A stretch of DNA of 38,104 bases from Pseudomonadota bacterium (GTDB lineage: Bacteria; Pseudomonadota; Gammaproteobacteria; Xanthomonadales; Rhodanobacteraceae): assembly GCA_021793195.1 (NCBI GenBank), contig JAJYTG010000009.1:1-38104 (forward strand). Reading direction: 5' to 3'. This document shows positions 9,656 through 19,477 of the stretch, one piece after another. The notes beneath the pieces were generated by a model. It was not told where the DNA came from. It did no database searches and saw only the letters and a program-made list of their open reading frames with translations. Position 1 is the stretch's first letter. Each line of letters opens with the position of its first letter. A program made the translations under genes and the position numbers.

Positions 9656-10627
9656 ATGGCAGCCGTGGTCGTCGTCGGCAGCTACAACCAGGACTATGCC
9701 TGGCGCAGCGACCGGCTGCCGCAGCCGGGCGAGACGCGGCGCGCGCTGCGTTTCGCGACCGGGCCGGGCGGCAAGGGCTACAACCAGGCCGTGGCCTGCC
9801 ATCGCCTGGGCGTGTCGACCTGCCTGATCGCCGCGCTGGGTGACGACGCCGTTGCCGATCTCGCGCGACGCGGCGCCGAACACGAGGGACTCGCCTGCCG
9901 CTGGCAGGTCGTCGCCGGCACCGCCACCGGCAGCGCCTGCGTGCTGATCGATGCCGACGGCCAGAACCAGATCCTCGTGCATCCGGCCGCCAACGAGTGT
10001 CTCGATCCGGCGTTCGTGCGCGCTCGGCGTGAAGACTTCAGCGGCGCGCGCGTGGTGCTGGTGCAACTGGAGAGCAATCTCGACGCGATCGCCGCTGCGC
10101 TCGATCTCGGTCGTGACCACGGAGCGCTGTGCATGCTCAATCCGGCGCCGGTGCATCCCGGGCTGGATGCCGCGCTGCTGTCGGCTTGCGACGTCATCAC
10201 CCCCAACGAAACCGAGTTCGTCCAATTGCTGGCGCGCTTCGCGGTAGTGACGGTGGATGCGCAGACGCTGACCGCGCGCAACGATGCCGAGCTGCATGCA
10301 CTGGCACGCCGGCTGCCGGTGCCGACGGTGGTGATCACGCTGGGAGCGCAGGGCTGCTTTGTCTCGCATGCCGAAGACGCCGCGTGGGCGGCGCACGAGC
10401 CGGCGTGCTGCCGCCTCGCGGCCGAGCCGGTGGTCGCGGTGGATACGTCCGGTGCCGGGGATGCCTTCTCCGGAGCGTTGGCGGCAGCGCTCGCCCAGGA
10501 CAGGAACGTGCCCTTCACCACCGCCGTGCGCTGGGCCAGCCGCGCCGCCGCGCTCAGCACCGAGCGCTCGGGCACCGCTTCGGCGATGCCCACGCGCGCC
10601 GAGCTGCGGGCGCGCTACGGGCCATGA
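9656..10627 (+). CDS. PfkB-family carbohydrate kinase (ribokinase-like)
   Basis: GSYNQDYAWRSDRLPQPGETRRALRFATGPGGKGYNQAVA and VDTSGAGDAFSGAL signature. Confidence 0.92.
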   Translation: MAAVVVVGSYNQDYAWRSDRLPQPGETRRALRFATGPGGKGYNQAVACHRLGVSTCLIAALGDDAVADLARRGAEHEGLACRWQVVAGTATGSACVLIDADGQNQILVHPAANECLDPAFVRARREDFSGARVVLVQLESNLDAIAAALDLGRDHGALCMLNPAPVHPGLDAALLSACDVITPNETEFVQLLARFAVVTVDAQTLTARNDAELHALARRLPVPTVVITLGAQGCFVSHAEDAAWAAHEPACCRLAAEPVVAVDTSGAGDAFSGALAAALAQDRNVPFTTAVRWASRAAALSTERSGTASAMPTRAELRARYGP

Positions 10628-10629
10628 GA

Positions 10630-12495
10630 TCAGGCCGGCGCCGCCTCGACCACGGTATTGCGGCCGCGCGCCTTGGCCGCATAGAGGGCGCGATCGGCGC
10701 GTCGGATCCAGGCGTCGGCATCCTCGCCGAGGGTGCCCAGCACGGCGACGCCGATGCTCAGCGTGATGGTCAGTGCGTGCGCTTCGGCGGTTGGCACCTG
10801 CAGTCCGGCGACCGCCGCGCGCAGGCGTTCGCCCAGGGTCAGTGCCGATGACGGGCCGCGTCCGCTGCACAGCACGCCGAACTCCTCGCCGCCGATGCGC
10901 GCCAGCTGGCCGGCTCCGGCCAGCGTCTCCTCCAGGCAATGGGCGACGGCGACCAGCACGGTGTCGCCCAATGGATGGCCGCCGCGATCGTTGATCTGCT
11001 TGAAGTGGTCGAGGTCGAGCAGCAGCAGCGCATGCGGTGGCTCGCCGACCTGTCCGCTGACCAGTGCCTGCAGCCGACTGAAGAAGGCGCGGCGATTTTC
11101 CAGTCCGGTCAGAGGATCGCGCAGTGCCTGCTCGCGGTACTGCGCGCCATGCTGGCGCTGGCCGCGCAGCAGCAGGAACAGGGTCAGCGCGATCAGTCCG
11201 GCGCCGACCGCCAGCAGGCTGGCAAAGGCGAACTTGAGCTGCTGGCGCGCCAGCTGAGCCTGGTGCCTGGCCGCATCCGCCTGCGCGGTGACCAGCTCGA
11301 GCGCCTTGATGCGATTGGCGCGTTCGAGCTCGCCGATGCGCAGCTCCTTTTCGCGCGTGGCGAAGCGTGCCTCGAGCGCAGCGACATCGGCGCCGGTGTC
11401 CATCGTGGCCTGCTGGCTGGCGATCGCATTTGCCTCGGCGCGCGCGGCATGCAGAGCCTGCTTGAGCTGGCCGGCGGCCTCGGCGATGCGGCTCTCGGTG
11501 TCGAGCAGATCCGGCAGCATGCCGGCCAGGTGGCGCTGGCGCGCGGCGGCGACGTCGGCGCTGATGTCGGCGAGCGCGGCCGCATGCTGTCCCAGCGCCG
11601 ACTCGGCGCGGGCGATGTTCGCGCGGGCCAGGATCACATGGTTGACGCGCCCGGCGCGCTCCGCTTCGGCCAGCGAGCGGCGCGACAGGCGGATCGCTGC
11701 CGCGGCCTTGCCTTGTTCCAGGTCCAGCCGCGCCAGGTTGTCGTCGATGATCCCGGCTCGCGGTGCGTCGTGCGCGGCGCGGTAGCGTTGCCGCGCGTCT
11801 TCCAGCAGGGCGATGCTGGCCTGGATCTGGCCGAGGTTGTAGAGCACCTCGGCCTTGAGATTCTCGGCGCCGGCGATGCGTTCGGAATCGTGCAGTTCGC
11901 TGTAGGCGTCGAGCGCGCGGTCGCACTGGGTCTGCGCGCGGTGGTAGTCGCCGGCCTCGGAATAGGCGTTGCAAAGTTGATAGGCGACCAGCCCGCGTGT
12001 TGCCGGATCGCTGCGATCCTGCAGCAGCGCGGCGGCGCGCAGCGCATCGCCGAGCCCGGCATCGGTCTTGCCGCGGTCGAGCAGCAGCCACGCGCGCAGA
12101 AAGCCGGCATAGGCCCTGGCCAGGTTGTCATGGCGCACTTGCGCAAGACTGCCCAGACGCAGATTGACCTCGGCGAGGGCGGCGTCGTCGGCCTTCAGCA
12201 GCGCCGCGCGGCCCATCAACCACAGCAATTCGCGCTCCTGGCCGGGATGTTGTGCCAGCGCATCGCTGTCGAGCAGTGTTCGACCCTGCGCGAGTGCCTG
12301 CGTCGGGTTGGCGACCACCTCGCGACGGAACCCGGCACGATCGAACGCTGTCGCGGCGTGGGTCGTGCCCGCGGCAGCCAGACAGACAGCGAAGACCAGC
12401 GTGGATCGGAGCACGCGCACAACCCCATGACCGCGCAGCGGAAGCCACACCGCGGCGGACATCCGTCTCCGGATGGCATGCCCGATGGCCGACAA
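10630..12495 (-). CDS. GGDEF-domain diguanylate cyclase with N-terminal TPR-like sensor region (start uncertain)
   Basis: RDPLTGLENRRAFF...LLLDLDHFKQINDRGGHPLGDTVLVAVA...RIGGEEFGVL; secretion signal near N-terminus; convergent with pfkB gene. Confidence 0.9.
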   Translation of the reverse strand: MSAIGHAIRRRMSAAVWLPLRGHGVVRVLRSTLVFAVCLAAAGTTHAATAFDRAGFRREVVANPTQALAQGRTLLDSDALAQHPGQERELLWLMGRAALLKADDAALAEVNLRLGSLAQVRHDNLARAYAGFLRAWLLLDRGKTDAGLGDALRAAALLQDRSDPATRGLVAYQLCNAYSEAGDYHRAQTQCDRALDAYSELHDSERIAGAENLKAEVLYNLGQIQASIALLEDARQRYRAAHDAPRAGIIDDNLARLDLEQGKAAAAIRLSRRSLAEAERAGRVNHVILARANIARAESALGQHAAALADISADVAAARQRHLAGMLPDLLDTESRIAEAAGQLKQALHAARAEANAIASQQATMDTGADVAALEARFATREKELRIGELERANRIKALELVTAQADAARHQAQLARQQLKFAFASLLAVGAGLIALTLFLLLRGQRQHGAQYREQALRDPLTGLENRRAFFSRLQALVSGQVGEPPHALLLLDLDHFKQINDRGGHPLGDTVLVAVAHCLEETLAGAGQLARIGGEEFGVLCSGRGPSSALTLGERLRAAVAGLQVPTAEAHALTITLSIGVAVLGTLGEDADAWIRRADRALYAAKARGRNTVVEAAPA

Positions 12496-12610
12496 CGCCG
12501 GCGCGTGCAGTCAGGGGGCGCGTGCCGGTCCGCGTAGTGTGCAGGAAACGGCGGCGGAAACCGATCCGCAGCGCGCGCGGCACCATTGTTTGCAGCCGTC
12601 ATGGCTTGGC

Positions 12611-12718
12611 GAAGGTCTGAACGTGTTCAGACCTTCACGTGGTGCCGCCGCAATCACCGGGGTCGCAGCAGGCTCGAATCGCCTGCTCCTTCCGCCGGGG
12701 AATTGCCGGCAGGCGACC
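12611..12718. repeat. cluster of REP-like stem-loops in the divergent GGDEF/dusB intergenic region
   Basis: GAAGGTCTGAAC-GT-GTTCAGACCTTC (12611-12636); GGTCGC (12661-12666)/GCGACC (12713-12718) enclosing AGCAGGC-TCGAATC-GCCTGCT (12667-12687) and GCCGG...CCGGC. Confidence 0.75.
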
Positions 12719-12759
12719 TGCGCACAGACCGCCCCGGCGTGCTCGCTTACACTGGACCG

Positions 12760-13755
12760 ATGCTGATCGGCTCTTACCGCATCGATCCGCCGGTCGTGCT
12801 GGCTCCGATGGCCGGCGTCACCGACAAGCCTTTTCGTCAGCTGTGCAAGCGGCTGGGCGCAGGACTGGCCGTGTCGGAGATGACCAGCGCCGACGCGCGC
12901 CTGTGGGGCACGGTCAAGTCGCTCAGGCGCATGGATCACGCCGGCGAACCTGAGCCGGTGAGTGTGCAGATCGCCGGTCACGACCCGGCGTTGCTGGCGG
13001 CCGCGGCGCGGCACAACGTCGAGCATGGCGCCGATCTCATCGACATCAATATGGGCTGTCCGGCCAAGAAGGTGTGCAACGTCTGGGCCGGTTCGGCGCT
13101 GCTGCAGGACGAGCCGCGGGTGGCACGCATCCTCCACGCCGTGGTGCGCGCCGTCGCGGTGCCGGTGACGCTCAAGATCCGCACCGGCTGGGATCGCGAG
13201 CACCGCAATGCGCTGGCCATCGCGCGCATCGCCGAGGACGCGGGCATCGCCGCACTGGCGGTGCACGGCCGCACCCGCGCCGACAAGTACGAAGGCGAGG
13301 CCGAATACGCGACGATCGCCGCGGTCAAGGCCGCCGTGCGCATCCCGGTGATCGCCAACGGCGACATCGACTCGCCGGAGAAGGCGCGCGCGGTACTGGC
13401 GATCACCGGCGCCGATGCGCTGATGATCGGCCGCGCCGCACAGGGCCGGCCGTGGATCTTCCGTCAGATCGCGCACTTTCTCGCCAGCGGCGAACGGCTG
13501 CCCGAACCTTCACCGCACGAGGTGCGCGACATCCTGCTCGGCCATCTCGAGGCGCTGTATGCCTTTCATGGCGAGCACCAGGGCTTGCGCATCGCCCGCA
13601 AGCATCTCGGCTGGTACGCCAGGGATCGTCCGGAGAACGCCGCATTCCGCATCGTCGCCAACGCCGCCGCGAGCGGGCAGGAGCAGTGGCGCCTGACCCG
13701 CGACTACTTCGACGCGCTGGCGGCCGGGGTGTCGCCCGCGCGGTCCGCCGCCTGA
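12760..13755 (+). CDS. dusB: tRNA-dihydrouridine synthase DusB
   Basis: [78 protein letters not shown]. Confidence 0.93.
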   Translation: MLIGSYRIDPPVVLAPMAGVTDKPFRQLCKRLGAGLAVSEMTSADARLWGTVKSLRRMDHAGEPEPVSVQIAGHDPALLAAAARHNVEHGADLIDINMGCPAKKVCNVWAGSALLQDEPRVARILHAVVRAVAVPVTLKIRTGWDREHRNALAIARIAEDAGIAALAVHGRTRADKYEGEAEYATIAAVKAAVRIPVIANGDIDSPEKARAVLAITGADALMIGRAAQGRPWIFRQIAHFLASGERLPEPSPHEVRDILLGHLEALYAFHGEHQGLRIARKHLGWYARDRPENAAFRIVANAAASGQEQWRLTRDYFDALAAGVSPARSAA

Positions 13756-13855
13756 ATGGACCCCCGCGCGGCCAGGCTGCAGCCGCAAAAGGCGCGGTGT
13801 ATCATGCGCGCCTCGAATTCATCCTTTCATCCGCATCGAAGGATATAACCCGCCC

Positions 13856-15070
13856 ATGAGCAGCTATCTCTTCACCTCCGAATCGGTGTCCGAAGGTCAT
13901 CCGGACAAGGTCGCCGACCAGATCTCCGACGCCGTGCTCGACGCCATCCTGGCGCAGGACAAGCGTGCGCGCGTGGCCTGCGAGACGATGGTCAAGACCG
14001 GCGTGGCGATCGTCGCCGGCGAGGTGACCACCAGCGCCTGGGTGGACCTGGAATCGCTGACGCGCAAGGTGATCGTCGATATCGGCTACGACTCCAGCGA
14101 TGTCGGCTTCGACGGCGCCACCTGCGGCATCCTCAACCTGATCGGCAAGCAGTCGCCCGACATCAACCAAGGCGTCGACCGCAAGAAGCCGGAAGAGCAG
14201 GGCGCCGGCGACCAGGGCCTGATGTTCGGCTACGCCTGCAACGAGACGAAAGAGCTGATGCCGGCGGCGATCTACTACGCGCACCGTCTGGTCGAACAGC
14301 AGGCCAGGGTGCGCAAGGCGAAGAAGTCGCCGCTGCCGTGGCTGCGCCCGGACGCCAAGAGCCAGGTCACGTTGCGCTACGAGAACGACAAGGCGGTGGG
14401 CATCGACGCTGTCGTGCTCTCGACCCAGCATGATCCTTCGGTCAAGCATCGTGATCTGGCCGAGGCCGTGCGCGAGTACATCCTCAAGCCGGTACTGCCC
14501 AAGGCCTGGCTGGACGAGGTTCCGGGCAGGCGCATCCACATCAACCCGACCGGCAAGTTCGTGATCGGCGGACCGGTGGGCGACTGCGGCCTGACCGGGC
14601 GCAAGATCATCGTCGACAGCTACGGCGGCTGGGCCCGGCATGGCGGCGGCGCGTTTTCCGGCAAGGACCCGTCCAAGGTCGACCGTTCGGCCGCTTACGC
14701 TGCGCGCTACGTGGCCAAGAACCTCGTCGCCGCCGGCATCGCCGACCGCTGCGAGATCCAGGTCAGCTATGCCATCGGCGTCGCCCACCCGACCTCGATT
14801 TCGGTGACCACCTTCGGCACCGGCAAGATCAGCGACGACAAGATCGAGAAACTGATTCGCAAGCACTTCGACCTGCGCCCCTACGGCATCATCCAGATGC
14901 TCGATCTCGTGCATCCGATGTACCAGGCCACCGCGTCCTACGGCCACTTCGGCCGCGCACCTTACGAGGTCAAGCACGCCAACGGCGAGACCTTCACCGC
15001 GTTCTCGTGGGAAAAGACCGACCGCGCCGACGCGCTGCGCGCCGACGCCGGGCTCACGCGACGCAAGTAA
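13856..15070 (+). CDS. metK: S-adenosylmethionine synthetase
   Basis: [80 protein letters not shown]. Confidence 0.98.
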   Translation: MSSYLFTSESVSEGHPDKVADQISDAVLDAILAQDKRARVACETMVKTGVAIVAGEVTTSAWVDLESLTRKVIVDIGYDSSDVGFDGATCGILNLIGKQSPDINQGVDRKKPEEQGAGDQGLMFGYACNETKELMPAAIYYAHRLVEQQARVRKAKKSPLPWLRPDAKSQVTLRYENDKAVGIDAVVLSTQHDPSVKHRDLAEAVREYILKPVLPKAWLDEVPGRRIHINPTGKFVIGGPVGDCGLTGRKIIVDSYGGWARHGGGAFSGKDPSKVDRSAAYAARYVAKNLVAAGIADRCEIQVSYAIGVAHPTSISVTTFGTGKISDDKIEKLIRKHFDLRPYGIIQMLDLVHPMYQATASYGHFGRAPYEVKHANGETFTAFSWEKTDRADALRADAGLTRRK

Positions 15071-15112
15071 CGCTGTACGCGGCAGCCGCGCTTGCGTCTG
15101 CCGCACCGCGCC

Positions 15113-15184
15113 TGCCGAGGGGCGCTGCGACTCCGTGCAAGCCGGAGCCAGGCTCGGCGGACGCCCGACTGCAACGGCGCCCGG
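15113..15184 (+). ncRNA. SAH riboswitch aptamer
   Basis: GCCGAGGGGCGCUGCGACUCCGUGCAAGCCGGAGCCAGGCUCGGC...CUGCAACGGCGCCC matches the recalled SAH-riboswitch consensus (CGAGGAGCGCUGC / CCAGGCUCG / AACGGCGCUC); directly upstream of ahcY. Confidence 0.92.
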
Positions 15185-15188
15185 TTGA

Positions 15189-15228
15189 GGCGAGTTCCTC
15201 GCCGCCGCCCGTCCCTTGGGGCCGGGCG
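15189..15228 (+). promoter_or_regulatory. probable expression-platform hairpins of the SAH riboswitch
   Basis: GGCGAG-TTC-CTCGCC (15189-15203) and CGCCCG-N11-CGGGCG (15206-15228) between aptamer and ahcY start. Confidence 0.55.
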
Positions 15229-15252
15229 TTCCACTTCACCGGAGACCCCGCC

Positions 15253-16686
<1,434 letters not shown>

Positions 16687-16714
16687 GCCGGTAGCCGGGA
16701 ATGGGTAGCCAGAA
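16687..16714 (+). repeat. heptamer array, purine orientation: GCCGGTA GCCGGGA ATGGGTA GCCAGAA
   Basis: Period-7 sequence immediately after the ahcY stop. Confidence 0.7.
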
Positions 16715-16892
16715 GACCACGCCGCCGTTGCACTACGGCCTCGATGTGTAGATGGAAGCCATGCGGCTGGCGCGCGAGACCTATCGCGTGCCGGCCGCAT
16801 TTCCGGGCTGCCTCGGGGAGACCATGAAATTGCATGCACCCATCCAGCGCAGTGCGGCGCTGCTCAGCGCCTTCATCGCTTTGAAGGCATGA
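16701..16892 (+). pseudogene. decayed four-helix-bundle (S23/23S rRNA IVP-like) gene
   Basis: Single-frame reading MGSQKTTPPLHYGLDV*MEAMRLARETYRVPAAFPGCLGETMKLHAPIQRSAALLSAFIALKA*; internal TAG at 16749-16751 where family members usually have Trp (DLxVW.xAMxLAxxxYxxTxxFP); C-terminal half degraded. Confidence 0.6.
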
Positions 16893-17776
16893 CAGGAATG
16901 ACTGGCATGAGCGATCGGTTGCAAGACTCCCCGGTGCCCGGCTCCCGGCTCCCGGCTCCCGTCTCCTTCGAGTTCTACCCTCCCAAGACCGACGAGCAGC
17001 GGCAGCAGCTCGAGCGCACGGTGCTGCGCTTGAAGGGGCATGCACCGCGTTTCGTCTCGGTGACCTTCGGTGCCGGCGGTTCAACGCTCAGCTACACGCC
17101 GGACACCGTGCGCCTGCTGCGCGAGCAGCACGGGCTCGATGCGGTGCCGCATCTGTCGTGCATGGGCGGGACGCGGCTGGAGATCGCGGAGCTGCTGGCG
17201 CGCTATCGCGCGGTCGGCTGCACCCGGGTCGTCGCGCTGCGCGGAGATCTGCCTTCGGGCATGGCCACGACCGGCGATTTCCGCTACGCCGCCGACCTGG
17301 TGCGTTTCATCCGCGCCGAGCATGGCCACCATTTCCGCATCGAGGTCGCGGCGTATCCCGAAACCCACCCCCAGGCCGACGATGCGCACATCGACCTGCG
17401 CCACTTCAAGGCCAAGATCGATGCCGGCGCCGACGGCGCGATCACGCAGTATTTTTTCAATGCCGACGCCTATTTCCGTTTCGTCGACGAGGCGCGGCAA
17501 CTGGGCGTCGGGGTTCCGATCGTGCCCGGCATCATGCCGATCGCGAACTTCACCCAGCTGCGCCGCTTTTCCGAGCTGTGCGGCGCCGAGATCCCGCGCT
17601 GGATCGTGCGTCGCATGCAGGCTTGGGGCGATGACGGCGCATCGATCCGCGCGTTTGCCGCCGATGTGGTGGCCGCCATGTGCCGGCGCCTGCTCGACGG
17701 CGGCGCGCCCGAACTGCACTTCTACACCCTGAATCTCGCCAGGCCGACCGAGGCGGTGCTCGAGCGCCTGCGCTGA
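16889..17776 (+). CDS. metF: 5,10-methylenetetrahydrofolate reductase (start could be 16889, 16898 or 16907)
   Basis: PVSFEFYPPKTDEQRQQLERTVLRLKGHAPRFVSVTFGAGGSTLSYT. Confidence 0.94.
   Translation: MTGMTGMSDRLQDSPVPGSRLPAPVSFEFYPPKTDEQRQQLERTVLRLKGHAPRFVSVTFGAGGSTLSYTPDTVRLLREQHGLDAVPHLSCMGGTRLEIAELLARYRAVGCTRVVALRGDLPSGMATTGDFRYAADLVRFIRAEHGHHFRIEVAAYPETHPQADDAHIDLRHFKAKIDAGADGAITQYFFNADAYFRFVDEARQLGVGVPIVPGIMPIANFTQLRRFSELCGAEIPRWIVRRMQAWGDDGASIRAFAADVVAAMCRRLLDGGAPELHFYTLNLARPTEAVLERLR
16932..16966 (+). repeat. heptamer array, pyrimidine orientation: CCCGGTG (CCCGGCT)x3 CCCGTCT, inside the metF N-terminal coding region
   Basis: Exact period 7; encodes PVPGSRLPAPVS just before conserved SFEFYPPKT. 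Confidence 0.85.
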
Positions 17777-17811
17777 ACGCCGGGTGGCGGCAGGCCGGCT
17801 AAGCTTGCGGC

Positions 17812-18384
17812 ATGCGCACGCTGCTCGCCGCTCTGTTCGTCATCAGCCTGTCGGCAATCCTGTCCCGGGCGCCGATGGCGATGGCGATGGCCGCGGCGGC
17901 GCAGCCGCAGCCGCAATCGATCCATCGCTGCATCGGCCGCGATGGCGAGCCGGTGTTCACCGCCAAGTCCTGCGCCGACGAATCATTGGTGATGGCGCCG
18001 GCGCTGGCCGGATCGGCGGCGCCCGCGGGCCCCTCCATGCACGTGTGCCCACTGTCGCCGCAGGAGCTGCGTGACCGTGTCGCTGCGGCCTTGCAGGAGC
18101 GTGATGTCAACAAGCTCGCCGGCCTGATGCTGTGGAACGGGGATACCCAGCGCGGTGCGGTTGAAGTCCTGCGTCGCCTGGCGATCCTGGTGCGGCAGCC
18201 GGTCAACAGTCTTGCACTGGCCCCCGCCTTCGTCGATGTCCCGACGTCGGCAAGCGTGCCCGCGCCCGCGAGCACGGCCAGCGCCTCCGATGGCCCGCTG
18301 CAATTGAACATCATCGCCGAGGACGGCAGCAGCACGGTCTTCGCGCTCAGCGACAGCAGCGGCTGCTGGTGGCTGCAGTCATGA
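17812..18384 (+). CDS. secreted hypothetical protein (DUF4124-like N-terminal motif)
   Basis: Signal peptide then IHRCIGRDGEPVFTAKSCAD; otherwise unrecognised. Confidence 0.65.
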   Translation: MRTLLAALFVISLSAILSRAPMAMAMAAAAQPQPQSIHRCIGRDGEPVFTAKSCADESLVMAPALAGSAAPAGPSMHVCPLSPQELRDRVAAALQERDVNKLAGLMLWNGDTQRGAVEVLRRLAILVRQPVNSLALAPAFVDVPTSASVPAPASTASASDGPLQLNIIAEDGSSTVFALSDSSGCWWLQS

Positions 18385-18386
18385 TT

Positions 18387-18414
18387 GCCGAGAGTCGGTA
18401 ACCGGGACTCGGGA
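18387..18414 (+). repeat. heptamer array, purine orientation: GCCGAGA GTCGGTA ACCGGGA CTCGGGA
   Basis: Period 7, starts two bases after the preceding stop codon. Confidence 0.7.
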
Positions 18415-18451
18415 CAAAGCCGGTGCCTTGACCGAACAGGTTTACGCTCTT

Positions 18452-18500
18452 CCCGGCTCCCGGCTCCCGGCTCCCGGCTCCCGGCTCCCGGCTCCCGGCT
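18452..18500 (+). repeat. perfect heptamer array (CCCGGCT)x7
   Basis: Seven exact copies directly upstream of ilvE. Confidence 0.97.
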
Positions 18501-18549
18501 CCAACCCGACGAGCCGCTATCATGACGCGTTTTCCGCGGAGCACGGACC

Positions 18550-19473
18550 ATGGCCCAGCACTATCCCGAGCACATCTGGCACAACGGCACGATCAAGCCC
18601 TGGGCCGAGGCCACCACCCATGTGATGGCGCACGCGCTGCACTATGGATCGTCGGTGTTCGAAGGGATCCGCAGTTACGCGACGCCGCGCGGACCGATGA
18701 TCTTCCGCCTGACCGAACACGTGAAGCGCCTGTTCAACTCGGCGCGCATCTACGATATTCCGATGCCGTACGCGCGCGAGGAGATCGCCGCCGCCTGCCG
18801 CGCGGTGATCCGGGCCAACGGTCTCGGCGCCGCCTACATCCGTCCGGTCGCCTTCCGTGGTCTGGGCGGCTTCGGATTGTCCGCCGAATGCCCGACCGAT
18901 GTCGCGGTCGCTGCCTGGCCGATGGGCGCCTATCTCGGTGACGGCGTGCTGGAGCAGGGCATCGATGCCTGCGTGTCGAGCTGGCAGCGATTCGCGCCCA
19001 ACACCATACCGGCCGGCGCCAAAGCCGGCGGCAATTATCTTTCCGGTCAGCTGATCGCTCGCGAAGCGCGGCGACTGGGATTCGGAGAGGGCATCGCGCT
19101 GGCTTCGACCGGGCTGCTCAGCGAGGGTGCCGGCGAGAATCTGTTTCTGGTGATCGACGGCGCGTTGCACACCTCGCCGGTCAGCGCGGCGATCCTCAAC
19201 GGCATCACCCGCCACACGCTGATGACACTGGCCGAACAGGTCGGGGTCAAGGTCGTCGAGCGCGATCTGCCGCGGGAATATCTCTACCTCGCCGACGAGG
19301 TGTTCATGTGCGGCACCGCCGCCGAGATCACGCCGATCCGCTCGGTGGACGGCAAGACGGTCGGTGCGGGCAAGGCCGGTCCGCTGACGCGGCAGTTGCA
19401 AACGCTGTTCTTCGGCCTGTTCGATGGCCGCACCGAGGACCGCTGGGGCTGGCTGGAGCCGGTAGTCCTCTGA
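18550..19473 (+). CDS. ilvE: branched-chain amino acid aminotransferase
   Basis: HALHYGSSVFEGIRSYATPRGPMIFRLTEHVKRL...KAGGNYLSGQLIAREARRLGFGEGIALAS. Confidence 0.96.
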   Translation: MAQHYPEHIWHNGTIKPWAEATTHVMAHALHYGSSVFEGIRSYATPRGPMIFRLTEHVKRLFNSARIYDIPMPYAREEIAAACRAVIRANGLGAAYIRPVAFRGLGGFGLSAECPTDVAVAAWPMGAYLGDGVLEQGIDACVSSWQRFAPNTIPAGAKAGGNYLSGQLIAREARRLGFGEGIALASTGLLSEGAGENLFLVIDGALHTSPVSAAILNGITRHTLMTLAEQVGVKVVERDLPREYLYLADEVFMCGTAAEITPIRSVDGKTVGAGKAGPLTRQLQTLFFGLFDGRTEDRWGWLEPVVL

Positions 19474-19477
19474 CGCG

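Noticed and set aside
12611-12636. LexA/SOS box
   Set aside because: CTG and CAG are separated by 8 nt rather than 10, and the dyad is much longer than a LexA site.
12661-12718. tRNA-like gene (TTCGAATC-like loop and multi-stem fold)
   Set aside because: No anticodon arm or proper acceptor lengths; better explained as REP-like repeat.
18428-18625. 65-aa ORF MTEQVYALPGSRLPAPGSRLPAPGS...
   Set aside because: Translation of the heptamer array running out of frame into ilvE; no independent support.
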